Shown: positions 27,212 to 36,059 of the stretch, one piece after another | Layout of the letters: each line of letters begins with the position of its first letter | Position numbering within the stretch: position 1 is the stretch's first letter | From: Cetobacterium somerae ATCC BAA-474 | Lineage (GTDB): Bacteria > Fusobacteriota > Fusobacteriia > Fusobacteriales > Fusobacteriaceae | NCBI RefSeq assembly: GCF_000479045.1 | Contig: NZ_KI518203.1 | Coordinates: 1-64,000, forward strand | Direction of reading: 5' to 3' | DNA: 64,000 bases | Translations under genes and position numbers: made by a program | Notes under the pieces: generated by a model | Seen by the model: the letters and a program-made list of their open reading frames with translations, nothing else | Database searches by the model: none | Told to the model about the DNA's origin: nothing

Positions 27212-29593
27212 TTAAATTCTTTGAGGGGCGATTTTCCAAATTTCTTTTGCATATTCATCTATTGTTCTATCTGATGAAAACTTACCACCATTTGAAATAT
27301 TTATCCAAGCTTTCTTTCCCCAATTTTCTCTATTAGAAAACTCTTTATTTATTCTCTCTTGTGTTTCTCTAAATGCTTCAAAATCTTGTAGCACAAAATA
27401 TTGATCTGGTTTGTGCCAAGAAGCTCCTTTTAATAATGAATCGTATAATTCTTTATAAAGTCCTGTTCCTTCATCATTTAGTGTCCCGTCTATTAGAGCA
27501 TCTACAACTCTTTTTAATCCAACTGTATTTCTATAAGGAATATTTGGATTATATCCCTCTTTTTTAAACTTTTCTATATCTTCAACTTTCAATCCAAAAA
27601 TATAGTTGTTCTCTATTCCAGCCTCTTCAACAATTTCAACGTTAGCTCCATCTAAAGTTCCAAAAGTTAAAGCTCCATTTATCATAAATTTCATATTTCC
27701 AGTTCCAGAAGCCTCTTTTCCAGCTGTTGATATTTGTTCTGATATATCCGCTGCTGGGAATAAAAGTTGAGCAGCTGAAACATTGTAATTTTCTATAAAT
27801 ACAACTTTTATCATATCTTTAATATCTTTATCATTATTTATAAGATTTGCTACCTCATTGATTAATCTAATTGTCCCTTTAGCTCTCATATATCCTGGAG
27901 CAGATTTTGCTCCAAATATATATGTTACAGGATGAATTTCTAAATTTGGATTCTCTTTTAATCTATAATATAAATCTAAAATATGAAATATATTTAGAAG
28001 TTGTCTCTTATATTCATGTAATCTTTTTATCTGAATATCAAAAATTGAATCTGGATTAATTTTTATTCCTTGAGTTTCTTCAATATATTTTGCTAATTGT
28101 TTTTTCTTTTCTAATTTTATATTTAAGAAGTTTTCAATAATCGATTTATCTGCTGAATATTTTTCTAAATTTTTCATTTGAGAAAAATCTGTAACCCATC
28201 TATCTCCAATTAATTCAGTTATTAAATTAGATAATTCTGGATTACATTGAAGTAGCCATCTTCTTTGAGTTATTCCATTTGTTTTATTTAAAAATCTTTC
28301 TGGAAACAGCTCATACCACTCTTTTAACTCTATATGCTTTAAAATATCTGTATGCAGTGCTGCAACTCCATTAGTCGCAAAAGATCCATATATAGCAAGC
28401 CATGCCATGTGTATTAAATCACCTTGGATTATTGACATTCTTTCTCTCTTAGCTCTATCATTTGGATATTTTTCTTCTAAAAGATCTAAAAATTGAAAGT
28501 GAATTCTTTCTGTTATTTGAAATATTCTAGGAACTACCTCTTCATAAAGTCCAATCCACCATTTTTCCAATGCTTCTGATAATATCGTATGGTTTGTATA
28601 TGCAAATGTTTTCTCTACAATTTTCCATGCATCTTTCCATAATAGACCCTCTACATCACATAAAATTCTCATAAGTTCTGGTATTGCAATTACTGGATGA
28701 GTATCATTTAGTTGAATTGATACAAATTCTGGTAATTTTCCAAAATCAGTTCCATGTAATCTCTTAAATTTTCTTACTATATCTTGTAATGATGCAGATG
28801 TAAAGAAATACTGCTGTTTTAATCTAAGTTTTTTCCCCTCGTTTGTTGAATCATTAGGGTATAAAATTCTAGATATATCCTCTGCTTCATTAACTTCCTT
28901 TAAAGCTTTATCATAATTTTGATCATTAAAAGCCTTTAAATCTAACTCATTTATAGATTTAGCTTCCCATAATCTAAGAGTGTTCACATTCTCAGTTCCA
29001 TACCCTATTATTGGCATATCATAAGGAACTGCTCTAACTTTACTATCACCAAATTCAACTATAACTTCATCAAATGGTCTACATATTGTCCAAACATCAC
29101 CATATTTTAACCAAGTTTCTGGAGTTTCAATTTGGAATCCATTAACTATTTTTTGCTTAAAAATTCCATTTTTATATTTAATTCCATATCCCTGTCCTGG
29201 TAAATCTAAAGTTACTAAAGAGTCCATAAAACATGCAGCTAGTCTTCCAAGTCCACCATTTCCTAAACCTGCGTCCTCTTCGGCGTCTTCAACTATATTT
29301 ATATCTAATCCAAGTTCTTTTAATATCTCTTTTACTTCTTTTTCAACTCCTAAATTTATCAAATTATTTCCTAGAGCTCTTCCCATCAAAAATTCTGCTG
29401 AGAAATAAAATGCTTGTTTACCACTTTCATATTTTTTTCTAGTTTCTAACCAATTTTTAGAAATTGTTTCAATTAAAGCCTTACTCAGTCCTTGGTAAAT
29501 TTCAAAAGAGTTTGCCTCATCTATACTTTTATTAAATAAAATTTCTACCTGTTTTTCTATTCTACCTTTTAAAAGATTTTTCTCAATTAGCAT
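27212..29593 (-). CDS. glgP: Glycogen/maltodextrin phosphorylase
   Basis: Releases glucose-1-phosphate from alpha-1,4-glucans. The 793 residues match bacterial phosphorylases: GLGNGGLGRLAACFMDSL, NDTHP, TNHT, KRLHEYKRQ and the PLP site GNMKFMINGALT with Lys635. It is the last gene of the malEFG operon, 19 bases after the lipoprotein gene. With MalQ on the divergent arm it would degrade imported maltodextrins, so it may act as a maltodextrin phosphorylase (MalP) rather than in glycogen turnover. Confidence 0.96.
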   Translation of the reverse strand: MLIEKNLLKGRIEKQVEILFNKSIDEANSFEIYQGLSKALIETISKNWLETRKKYESGKQAFYFSAEFLMGRALGNNLINLGVEKEVKEILKELGLDINIVEDAEEDAGLGNGGLGRLAACFMDSLVTLDLPGQGYGIKYKNGIFKQKIVNGFQIETPETWLKYGDVWTICRPFDEVIVEFGDSKVRAVPYDMPIIGYGTENVNTLRLWEAKSINELDLKAFNDQNYDKALKEVNEAEDISRILYPNDSTNEGKKLRLKQQYFFTSASLQDIVRKFKRLHGTDFGKLPEFVSIQLNDTHPVIAIPELMRILCDVEGLLWKDAWKIVEKTFAYTNHTILSEALEKWWIGLYEEVVPRIFQITERIHFQFLDLLEEKYPNDRAKRERMSIIQGDLIHMAWLAIYGSFATNGVAALHTDILKHIELKEWYELFPERFLNKTNGITQRRWLLQCNPELSNLITELIGDRWVTDFSQMKNLEKYSADKSIIENFLNIKLEKKKQLAKYIEETQGIKINPDSIFDIQIKRLHEYKRQLLNIFHILDLYYRLKENPNLEIHPVTYIFGAKSAPGYMRAKGTIRLINEVANLINNDKDIKDMIKVVFIENYNVSAAQLLFPAADISEQISTAGKEASGTGNMKFMINGALTFGTLDGANVEIVEEAGIENNYIFGLKVEDIEKFKKEGYNPNIPYRNTVGLKRVVDALIDGTLNDEGTGLYKELYDSLLKGASWHKPDQYFVLQDFEAFRETQERINKEFSNRENWGKKAWINISNGGKFSSDRTIDEYAKEIWKIAPQRI

Positions 29594-29612
29594 ATTCTAT
29601 TCTCCTCACTTA

Positions 29613-30443
29613 TTATTTTTCATTTAATTTTTTCATAAGTTCTTGAATCTCTAACTCTTTTTTCTCTAATTCAGCCTTTAATCTAGCTTTCTCTTTTAAT
29701 TGCTTAATTATCTCATCTTTATTGTTTATCTCATTGCTTAGTTTATTATTTTCAGCCTTTATATTTTTTAATTCTGATGCTTCTTGCGTATTAGATTTAA
29801 CTATTTTTTTATTCACTTTAGTTTGTAATAATTGATGTACTTCTTTAGAATTAACACCATTTCCAAAATATATATTTGGTGTTATTATTGGACCTTTTTT
29901 AGAATCAAGATTTATAGGAATAATCATTTGTGCATAATCTCTTGTTAATTTTTCTCCTTCAAATAAAGATTTATCAATAAAGATATCTTGAGAACTTGTT
30001 GAACTTCCAAATAAAACTTTTAAATTGTCAACAGGAACTAATTTTGCTGATGTAGATTCTCCTGGTCTTAAACCAAAGTCTAAAGCTTTTGTATAGAATC
30101 CTTTAGATTTTTCGTTTACATCAAAAAGTCTTTGCTCTTTTCCGTTAAATCCTATATATTTTGTATCTGACCAATTTATAAAAATAACGTCTTTAGATAT
30201 ATTTTTTATTGAAACATCAATACTATCTTTATTAAATGAAATATTCATAAAAAATTTGTCTGTTGATATCTCATTATTTTTTAATATTAATGGATAATCC
30301 CTTGAAGTAGTATCCTTCACACCATATATTTTAACTCCTTGTTCTTTTACTATAGAAGTATTTTCTTTTATTGGTGTTGTTGGTGTACAACCTGTTATTA
30401 CAACTGTCGATAATAAAGCTCCTAAAAAAAATAGATTTTTCAT
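29613..30443 (-). CDS. Lipoprotein with C-terminal coiled coil, function unknown
   Basis: 276 residues. The N-terminus is a lipoprotein signal with lipobox ITGC (Cys19). The middle part (about 30-200) is a soluble beta-rich region of unknown fold, and the last 50 residues are a strongly charged coiled coil (ELKNIKAENNKLSN onward). It is inserted between trmB and glgP in the maltodextrin operon with 17- and 19-base gaps, which suggests a role at the envelope during maltodextrin use; this is inference only. I recognise no family. Confidence 0.7.
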   Translation of the reverse strand: MKNLFFLGALLSTVVITGCTPTTPIKENTSIVKEQGVKIYGVKDTTSRDYPLILKNNEISTDKFFMNISFNKDSIDVSIKNISKDVIFINWSDTKYIGFNGKEQRLFDVNEKSKGFYTKALDFGLRPGESTSAKLVPVDNLKVLFGSSTSSQDIFIDKSLFEGEKLTRDYAQMIIPINLDSKKGPIITPNIYFGNGVNSKEVHQLLQTKVNKKIVKSNTQEASELKNIKAENNKLSNEINNKDEIIKQLKEKARLKAELEKKELEIQELMKKLNEK

Positions 30444-30460
30444 CTAACTCCCCTCTCTTT

Positions 30461-31234
30461 TTAAAAATCTAATGTTATTATTTTATTGATATCCTTCCCA
30501 AATCTATTTTCTAATTTCATTAAGTGAATATCATTTTTTATATGTTCAGTAACTATATTAATTAAAAGTTTATTTTCAGAATATGTTCCACAAAATTCAC
30601 CTTCATAGTTACTAGCAATTATTGCTGCAAATAAATCAACAGCTACCATAATTCTTTTTTCTGAATTAGTTATATTAAAATTAAAACTATCTCTTATATA
30701 TGTTTCAACTCCAAGACTATCGTAATCTATTTTATTAAAACTAAATAGTATAACTCTAACACCCTTTTCTTTTAATCTTTTGAAGTCTTTTTCAAATTCA
30801 AATAGATCTAAATTAGTATTTATATACACAATTTTTTCAGCTCTTTTTAAGATATTTCTAAATCTATCTTTAACATCTTCAAATGAGTTTAAATTATAAA
30901 ATTGTTTTTGTTTGCCACTAACTTCAACTTTATTAAGTTCATCTTTTAAAAATTTTGTGGCTGTGCTTACCTCTTTTTTATAATTTTCAAAAAGCTCATT
31001 TAAATCAATTGCTTCATATAAAGTTATCTCTTTATCTAAATATGAGTTTATATACCCTTTTTTTTGTAAAATATCTAAGTTTTGATAAACTGTTGTTCTA
31101 GGGTAACCCAAAGCTTTTGCGATTTGAGATCCATTAGATCCTGGGTTTTTTATAAGTTCTAAAAATACCTCAGCCTCTTTTCTTCCAAATCCAATTTTTT
31201 CTAAATTTTCTAAAATTTTTTCATTTTCTATCAA
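30461..31234 (-). CDS. TrmB-family transcriptional regulator
   Basis: 257 residues. The N-terminal winged helix (about 10-70: IGFGRKEAEVFLELI, then NGSQIAKALGYPRTTVYQNLDILQKKGYI) is the TrmB signature. A coiled linker and an effector domain follow. TrmB proteins control maltose/trehalose systems in archaea and some bacteria. The start is TTG with AGGAGG five bases upstream. It lies nine bases after malG in the operon it probably controls; the repeats at 34299-34321 and 34464-34484 are the best candidate sites. Confidence 0.85.
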   Translation of the reverse strand: MIENEKILENLEKIGFGRKEAEVFLELIKNPGSNGSQIAKALGYPRTTVYQNLDILQKKGYINSYLDKEITLYEAIDLNELFENYKKEVSTATKFLKDELNKVEVSGKQKQFYNLNSFEDVKDRFRNILKRAEKIVYINTNLDLFEFEKDFKRLKEKGVRVILFSFNKIDYDSLGVETYIRDSFNFNITNSEKRIMVAVDLFAAIIASNYEGEFCGTYSENKLLINIVTEHIKNDIHLMKLENRFGKDINKIITLDF

Positions 31235-31243
31235 AATATCCTC

Positions 31244-32101
31244 CTACTCTTTAACTCCTCCAACAGTTAATCCACCTACAAGATATCTTGATAGACTAAT
31301 AAACAGTATTACAACTGGTACACTTGTTATTAGTGCAGCTGCTGAATATGTTCCCCACTCTGCACTAAAAGAACCTTGAAGATTAACTAGTCCAACTGGT
31401 AGAGTTAACTTTTCTGCTGATGTTAAAATTATTCTTGCTATTACAAACTCAGACCATGCTGTCATAAAAGAAAATAAAGCAGTTATTGCAAGGGCTGGAG
31501 TTGAAACTGGCAACACTATTTTATACATAACTTGCCAAACTTTGCAACCATCAATATATGCACTTTCTTCTAATGATTTAGGTATTGTATCAAAATATCC
31601 CTTTAACATCCAAACTGAAAAAGGTACAGACACTGCTACATAAGGAATTAGTAATCCTAAAAAGCTATTCATTAATTTCAATCTTACTAATATTATGAAC
31701 ATTGGTAACAATAACATTGGTGCTGGAAACATCTGTGTTACTAAAAATGTCATCATACCAACTTTTCTTCCCCAAAATGAAAATCTAGAAAATGCATATC
31801 CTGCAGTTATTGATATAAATACTCCTATTATAGCTGTTAATGTTGAAATAATAAGAGAGTTTTTTAACCAAATTAAAAGATCCGTTTCAAATATGGCTTT
31901 TCTGAAGTTATCTAAAGTAGCATCCTCAGGTATTATTCTTAAACTTGTTGAAAACAATTGGTCTCCCGGTCTTAAAGCTACAGATAAAACATTTAATAGG
32001 GGATATAAAGTTATCAAACAAAAGATTATTAATATTGTGTAAATTCCAATTATTTTCTTCCAACTGTCATTTTTCTCAAAATGAATGTTCTTTTCAATCA
32101 T
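31244..32101 (-). CDS. malG: Maltodextrin ABC transporter permease
   Basis: Inner-membrane half of the maltose/maltodextrin importer, 285 residues with six membrane segments. The EAA loop that contacts the ATPase is EESAYIDGCKVWQVMYKIVLP. The C-terminus GGLTVGGVKE is the typical MalG ending. It overlaps malF by four bases and carries a GGAGGAG site. The cognate ATPase gene (malK/msmX type) is absent from the window. Confidence 0.95.
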   Translation of the reverse strand: MIEKNIHFEKNDSWKKIIGIYTILIIFCLITLYPLLNVLSVALRPGDQLFSTSLRIIPEDATLDNFRKAIFETDLLIWLKNSLIISTLTAIIGVFISITAGYAFSRFSFWGRKVGMMTFLVTQMFPAPMLLLPMFIILVRLKLMNSFLGLLIPYVAVSVPFSVWMLKGYFDTIPKSLEESAYIDGCKVWQVMYKIVLPVSTPALAITALFSFMTAWSEFVIARIILTSAEKLTLPVGLVNLQGSFSAEWGTYSAAALITSVPVVILFISLSRYLVGGLTVGGVKE

Positions 32102-32988
32102 CTTGACTCCTCCTTAAAAATATTGCTCTTTCTTACATATATTACAGAGAATACAAGTAAAAATAGGAATATTAATACTGAATACGCTGCTGCAAATCCA
32201 TATCTATAGAAATTAAATGCCAATCTATAAACATCTGTTACTAATATCTGTGTTTCTTTGTTTCCATATCCACCAGCTAAAATGATTATGATATTTAACA
32301 TATTAAACGTCCAAATTGTTCCTAATATAATTGCAGGTGTTAGAGTTGGCTTTAATAGAGGTAGTGTTATATCTTTAAATTTACTCCAAGGACTAGCACC
32401 ATCTATGTCAGCTGCTTCATATAATTCCGCTGGAATTGATTGTAATCCTCCTAATGTTATCATCATCATAAATGGAAATCCCAACCAAATATTTGTTATT
32501 ATTGCTGCATAAAAAGTTAGCTTTGGATCACTTAACCAAGGTAGATTTTGTATTCCAAACCAACCTAGCATTAAATTTATAGCTCCAAAATTTTGATTAA
32601 ACATACCTTTCCAAGTAAGAGCTGCTATATATTGAGGCATTGCCCAAGGAATTATAAGAAAAACTCTCAAAATAGATTTTCCTGGTAGTTTTCTATTCAG
32701 TAATATTGCTAAAAATAATCCAATAGTTACATGAAAAAATACGTTTACAAAAGTCCAAATTATAGTTCTAATAAAAGTTGCTAATACTTCTGGATCTTGA
32801 AATACTCTAATATAATTTTGTAATCCTACAAAACCAGGATTTTTAAATGTTCTTAAACTCATATTTGTTAAAGATAACCAAAATCCATAGCCTAAAGGAT
32901 AAAATACCATTATTGCCATCACTATAAAAGCTGGTGCTATAAATAAATATGGTGTATTTTTACCTACTAGTCTTCCTTTTCCACTCAT
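32098..32988 (-). CDS. malF: Maltodextrin ABC transporter permease
   Basis: Partner permease of MalG, 296 residues and six membrane segments. It lacks the large periplasmic loop of enterobacterial MalF (514 residues), so it is the short type common in Firmicutes and Thermus. The EAA loop is AELYEAADIDGASPWSKFKDI. AAGGAG precedes the ATG. A 53-base gap to malE contains a stable hairpin. Confidence 0.95.
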   Translation of the reverse strand: MSGKGRLVGKNTPYLFIAPAFIVMAIMVFYPLGYGFWLSLTNMSLRTFKNPGFVGLQNYIRVFQDPEVLATFIRTIIWTFVNVFFHVTIGLFLAILLNRKLPGKSILRVFLIIPWAMPQYIAALTWKGMFNQNFGAINLMLGWFGIQNLPWLSDPKLTFYAAIITNIWLGFPFMMMITLGGLQSIPAELYEAADIDGASPWSKFKDITLPLLKPTLTPAIILGTIWTFNMLNIIIILAGGYGNKETQILVTDVYRLAFNFYRYGFAAAYSVLIFLFLLVFSVIYVRKSNIFKEESR

Positions 32989-33008
32989 AATCGTCTCCTT
33001 TTAATTTT

Positions 33009-33033
33009 AGAGGTTGGATAAAATCCAACCTCT
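33009..33033 (-). other. Intercistronic hairpin between malE and malF
   Basis: AGAGGTTGGA and TCCAACCTCT form a 10-bp perfect stem with a five-base loop and no T run after it. The likely role is protecting malE mRNA or lowering downstream expression, as described for other binding-protein operons. Confidence 0.65.
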
Positions 33034-33041
33034 CAATTTAA

Positions 33042-34280
33042 TTACTCACCTTTAATAATTTTAATTCCGTCTACTGCATCTTTTTGCATCTTTTTAGCTG
33101 CATCTTCTGGAGTCATTTTTCCATTTAAAACAGCTTCTAAGTTCGGTCTCATAGCATCCCAGATAGCTCTCATTTCTGGCACAACTGGCATAGGAACAGT
33201 ATATTTAATTGTTTCAATTGAATCTTGCATTAATTTATCGTTTTTAACTTGTGGCAATTCTCTAGCTGCCTCTATTCCTGGAGCTTGTGATTGATTTAAA
33301 GAAATTTCTGCATTTATCTCTGGAGAGAAAATATAATCAAAGAACTTATTTAAAGCCTCTGTTTTCTTATCTGATGTATTTTCTGATAATGAATATCCTT
33401 TAGATGCATTTGTAAATAATGCATAACCATTTTTTGAAGGAATTGGCATAGGAGCTACTCCCAAGTTTATTCCAGCATCCTCGTATTCTTTCCAAGACCA
33501 TGCTCCATTTAATATCATAGCAGCTTTCTTTTGTTTAAACAGTTGAGAAGCAATATCGTAATCCATTCCTGCTTCTCCTAAGTCATACTTTGCTCTAATA
33601 TCTCTTACAAAAGTTAAAGCATCTACCATAGCTTGGTTATCTAGATTAGGATTATTTTTGCTATCAAAAATTTCTCCTCCAAATCCATTATAGAATCCTA
33701 CAAACCAAAATGGTTCTTTTTCATTATATAGGAATCCATATTTAGAATTAGCTTTGTCCTTTGCGTCTACAGCTCTATTTGCCTGTGCTATTTTTAAAAA
33801 CTCTTCCCAATTTTTTGGTGCATTAGCTACCATATCTTTATTGTATAAAAGAGCTATTTGATTTCCTAAGAATTCTGGTAGTAGATATAATTGATTATCA
33901 TACATACCACTTTTTAAAGCTCCTTCATTAAATTTTTGAATTAAATCCTTAGATACAACTTTATCAATTGGCTTGATTAAATCTGAAACCATAAAAATTC
34001 CTATATTATCATTTGGACCATAAACTATATCTGGACCCTGACCTGCTAAAGATGCATTTTGAAACTGAGTTCTTAAATCTTCATTGGAATAATGAACTAC
34101 ATTTACCTTAACATCTGGATTCTTTTTCATAAATTCATCAACTATTTTTATGTAAGTAGGTCTTACTGCTGGTTCCATCTGTTCCCATAAAGTTATTTCA
34201 GTGGCTTTACCTAAAGCTATTGTTGAAAATAATGTTCCTGCTGCTAAAACTAATAGCGGTTTTTTTAAAATGTTTCTCAT
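33042..34280 (-). CDS. malE: Maltodextrin-binding protein of ABC transporter
   Basis: Extracytoplasmic solute-binding protein (family 1), 412 residues. A signal peptide ends near residue 22-26. Binding-protein features include TEITLWEQMEP, GPDIVYGPND and AAMILNGAWSWKEYEDAG, and the C-terminal region has MRAIWDAMRPNLEAVLNGK. There is no lipobox, so it is periplasmic. It is first in the operon, with a clear promoter and the GTTGTA operator, and with GGAGGGG before the ATG. Confidence 0.95.
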   Translation of the reverse strand: MRNILKKPLLVLAAGTLFSTIALGKATEITLWEQMEPAVRPTYIKIVDEFMKKNPDVKVNVVHYSNEDLRTQFQNASLAGQGPDIVYGPNDNIGIFMVSDLIKPIDKVVSKDLIQKFNEGALKSGMYDNQLYLLPEFLGNQIALLYNKDMVANAPKNWEEFLKIAQANRAVDAKDKANSKYGFLYNEKEPFWFVGFYNGFGGEIFDSKNNPNLDNQAMVDALTFVRDIRAKYDLGEAGMDYDIASQLFKQKKAAMILNGAWSWKEYEDAGINLGVAPMPIPSKNGYALFTNASKGYSLSENTSDKKTEALNKFFDYIFSPEINAEISLNQSQAPGIEAARELPQVKNDKLMQDSIETIKYTVPMPVVPEMRAIWDAMRPNLEAVLNGKMTPEDAAKKMQKDAVDGIKIIKGE

Positions 34281-34298
34281 TTTACCCCTCCTTGATTT

Positions 34299-34321
34299 TT
34301 GTTGTACTTTAAATACAACAA
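34299..34321. promoter_or_regulatory. Candidate TrmB operator at the malE promoter
   Basis: TTGTTGTA-CTTTAAA-TACAACAA, a perfect 8-7-8 inverted repeat that begins three bases downstream of the malE -10 element. A binding protein here would block malE transcription. The same core occurs at the lamB side. Confidence 0.7.
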
Positions 34322-34323
34322 TA

Positions 34324-34352
34324 TTATTACCTCATTTTTTAACAATAGTCAA
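34324..34352 (-). promoter_or_regulatory. Promoter of malEFG-trmB-glgP
   Basis: Minus strand: TTGACT (34352-34347), 17 bases, TAATAA (34329-34324), 44 bases before the malE ATG. Confidence 0.65.
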
Positions 34353-34421
34353 TAGTTTTTTTAAAAAAATATGTACTTTTTTTTATTTTTATGTTTTTTT
34401 TAAGAAATTTTAGTTTTATTA

Positions 34422-34448
34422 TTGACAAATTAAAAAAAATGTTATAAA
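34422..34448 (+). promoter_or_regulatory. Promoter of lamB-malQ
   Basis: Perfect TTGACA at 34422-34427. The -10 is probably TATAAA at 34443-34448 (spacer 15) or an AT-rich hexamer one or two bases on. Confidence 0.5.
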
Positions 34449-34463
34449 TATATTGGTATGAAA

Positions 34464-34484
34464 TGTTGTATCAGTTTTACAACA
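34464..34484. promoter_or_regulatory. Candidate TrmB operator at the lamB promoter
   Basis: TGTTGTA-TCAGTTT-TACAACA, a 7-7-7 inverted repeat with the same arms and spacing as the malE operator and an unrelated spacer. It lies about 16 bases after the lamB -10. Confidence 0.7.
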
Positions 34485-34518
34485 AACAAAAAAATAAAAT
34501 ACAGGGGGAGTCAAATTT

Positions 34519-35970
34519 ATGAAAATTAACAAAATTCTTACACTTTTATCTTGTATCATCCTTGCTGGAACAGTTGGAGAAAAAACTTTTGCCAAAGAGG
34601 TAGTTCAAACTCCTGAAGTTGTTACAGCTTCTTATGATGTATCTGCTTTAGAGGATAGAATTGCTAAATTAGAGTATAATCAAGAGCATCCAAGTTTTGA
34701 ATTTCATGGATATGGTAGATCTGGACTTCTTTTAAATGCAAATAATGATTTAAAAAAAGGAAAAGTATTTAATAAAAATGGAGTTGGAAGACTTGGTAAT
34801 GAAAGCGATACTTATATTGAAGCTGAATTAGTTAAAAATTTCTACCTAGACAATGGTTCTTGGTCTAAATGGCATATCATGTTTGCTAAAGGAACTGATG
34901 ATTATAACGATTGGAATGAAAATGTAGCTCTTAGACAAGCTTATGCTGAAATGGGAAATCTTCCAGTATTTTCAGGAGCTTTCAAGGAATCTGTAATCTG
35001 GGCTGGTAAAAGATTCTATAATAGAAGAGATATTCATATAACAGATTTCTATTTTACTGATTATTCAGGAACTGGAGCTGGAATAGATAATATAAAAATT
35101 GGAGATGGAATGTTAGATTTAGGAGTTATAGCTAGAGATTACGATAGTTATGATTCTGTTGGTCCTGTTACTAATTCTTCAAAAGAGGATGGTTTAAATG
35201 TTGTAAATTTACTTGCTAGATATGATATTGGATCTTGGGAGTTCGACTTAGGAGCTGCTTTTTCTAAAGATAATGAAAATAGAACTATAAATAACCAAAA
35301 TGGAGATTATAATACATATAGTGCCGCTGATTACGGATTACAACTGGGAATATTCTATAATACACCTGGATATTACTGGAGTGGTAAAGGTTTCTCGAAA
35401 ATTTTTGCACAAGTTGGTTATGGACTTAATGCAGGAGATGGTTTAGGAACCGCTGGTAGAGGAGCAGAGAAAAATTTAGATGATGCACTATCTGCTAGAC
35501 TTGGTACTTTTGGAGTTTTACCTATTAATGAAAAGTGGGATTTATTTACAACAGTTGTTGCTCAACATAATAAAAATAGTAAATTTAATTACAATGCAAC
35601 TCTTTTAGATCCTCAAGGAGACTCTTATTCGGTTGATGTTGATGGTCTTAAATCAACTTGGGTTAGCGTTGTTGCTAGACCAGTTTATAAAATCAATGAA
35701 AACTTTGAACTTCAATTTGAAGCTGGTTACTACTATGTGACAGAAGAAAAAGATAACGGTAATGATGTAGATGGAAACCTTTATAAGCTTACATTTGCAC
35801 CAACATTTAAGTTAAATTCAAATGACTTCTGGGCTAGACCTGAAATTAGAACATTTGTTACTTGGGCTGGATGGGATAATGACTATCAAAAAGCTTTCCA
35901 ATCTGATTTAAACTCTTACAGTGGAAAAAATGGAGTAAATGTTGGAGTTCAAGCAGAAGTTTGGTTCTAA
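34519..35970 (+). CDS. lamB: LamB-type maltoporin (carbohydrate porin)
   Basis: Outer-membrane 18-strand sugar porin, 483 residues. The signal peptide ends near Ala26. It is followed by a short coiled segment (DVSALEDRIAKLEYN) like that of ScrY/LamB relatives, then the barrel: FEFHGYGRSGLLL, RLGNESDTYIEAEL, VIWAGKRFYNRRDIHITDFY, and the terminal GVQAEVWF with C-terminal Phe. It is divergent from malE with a shared operator type, and upstream of malQ. It proves an outer membrane and maltodextrin entry. Confidence 0.93.
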   Translation: MKINKILTLLSCIILAGTVGEKTFAKEVVQTPEVVTASYDVSALEDRIAKLEYNQEHPSFEFHGYGRSGLLLNANNDLKKGKVFNKNGVGRLGNESDTYIEAELVKNFYLDNGSWSKWHIMFAKGTDDYNDWNENVALRQAYAEMGNLPVFSGAFKESVIWAGKRFYNRRDIHITDFYFTDYSGTGAGIDNIKIGDGMLDLGVIARDYDSYDSVGPVTNSSKEDGLNVVNLLARYDIGSWEFDLGAAFSKDNENRTINNQNGDYNTYSAADYGLQLGIFYNTPGYYWSGKGFSKIFAQVGYGLNAGDGLGTAGRGAEKNLDDALSARLGTFGVLPINEKWDLFTTVVAQHNKNSKFNYNATLLDPQGDSYSVDVDGLKSTWVSVVARPVYKINENFELQFEAGYYYVTEEKDNGNDVDGNLYKLTFAPTFKLNSNDFWARPEIRTFVTWAGWDNDYQKAFQSDLNSYSGKNGVNVGVQAEVWF

Positions 35971-36001
35971 TATAATATATTTTATATAATAATTCCCTTT
36001 T

Positions 36002-36028
36002 GAGGCACCTTCCTCCCGTTGGTGCCTC
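36002..36028 (+). other. Hairpin between lamB and malQ
   Basis: GAGGCACC and GGTGCCTC form an 8-bp GC-rich stem with an 11-base loop containing CCTCC. Only ATTTAC follows, so termination would be partial. It may set the lamB to malQ ratio. Confidence 0.6.
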
Positions 36029-36059
36029 ATTTACAATAAATTAAAAGTGAGGTATTTTC

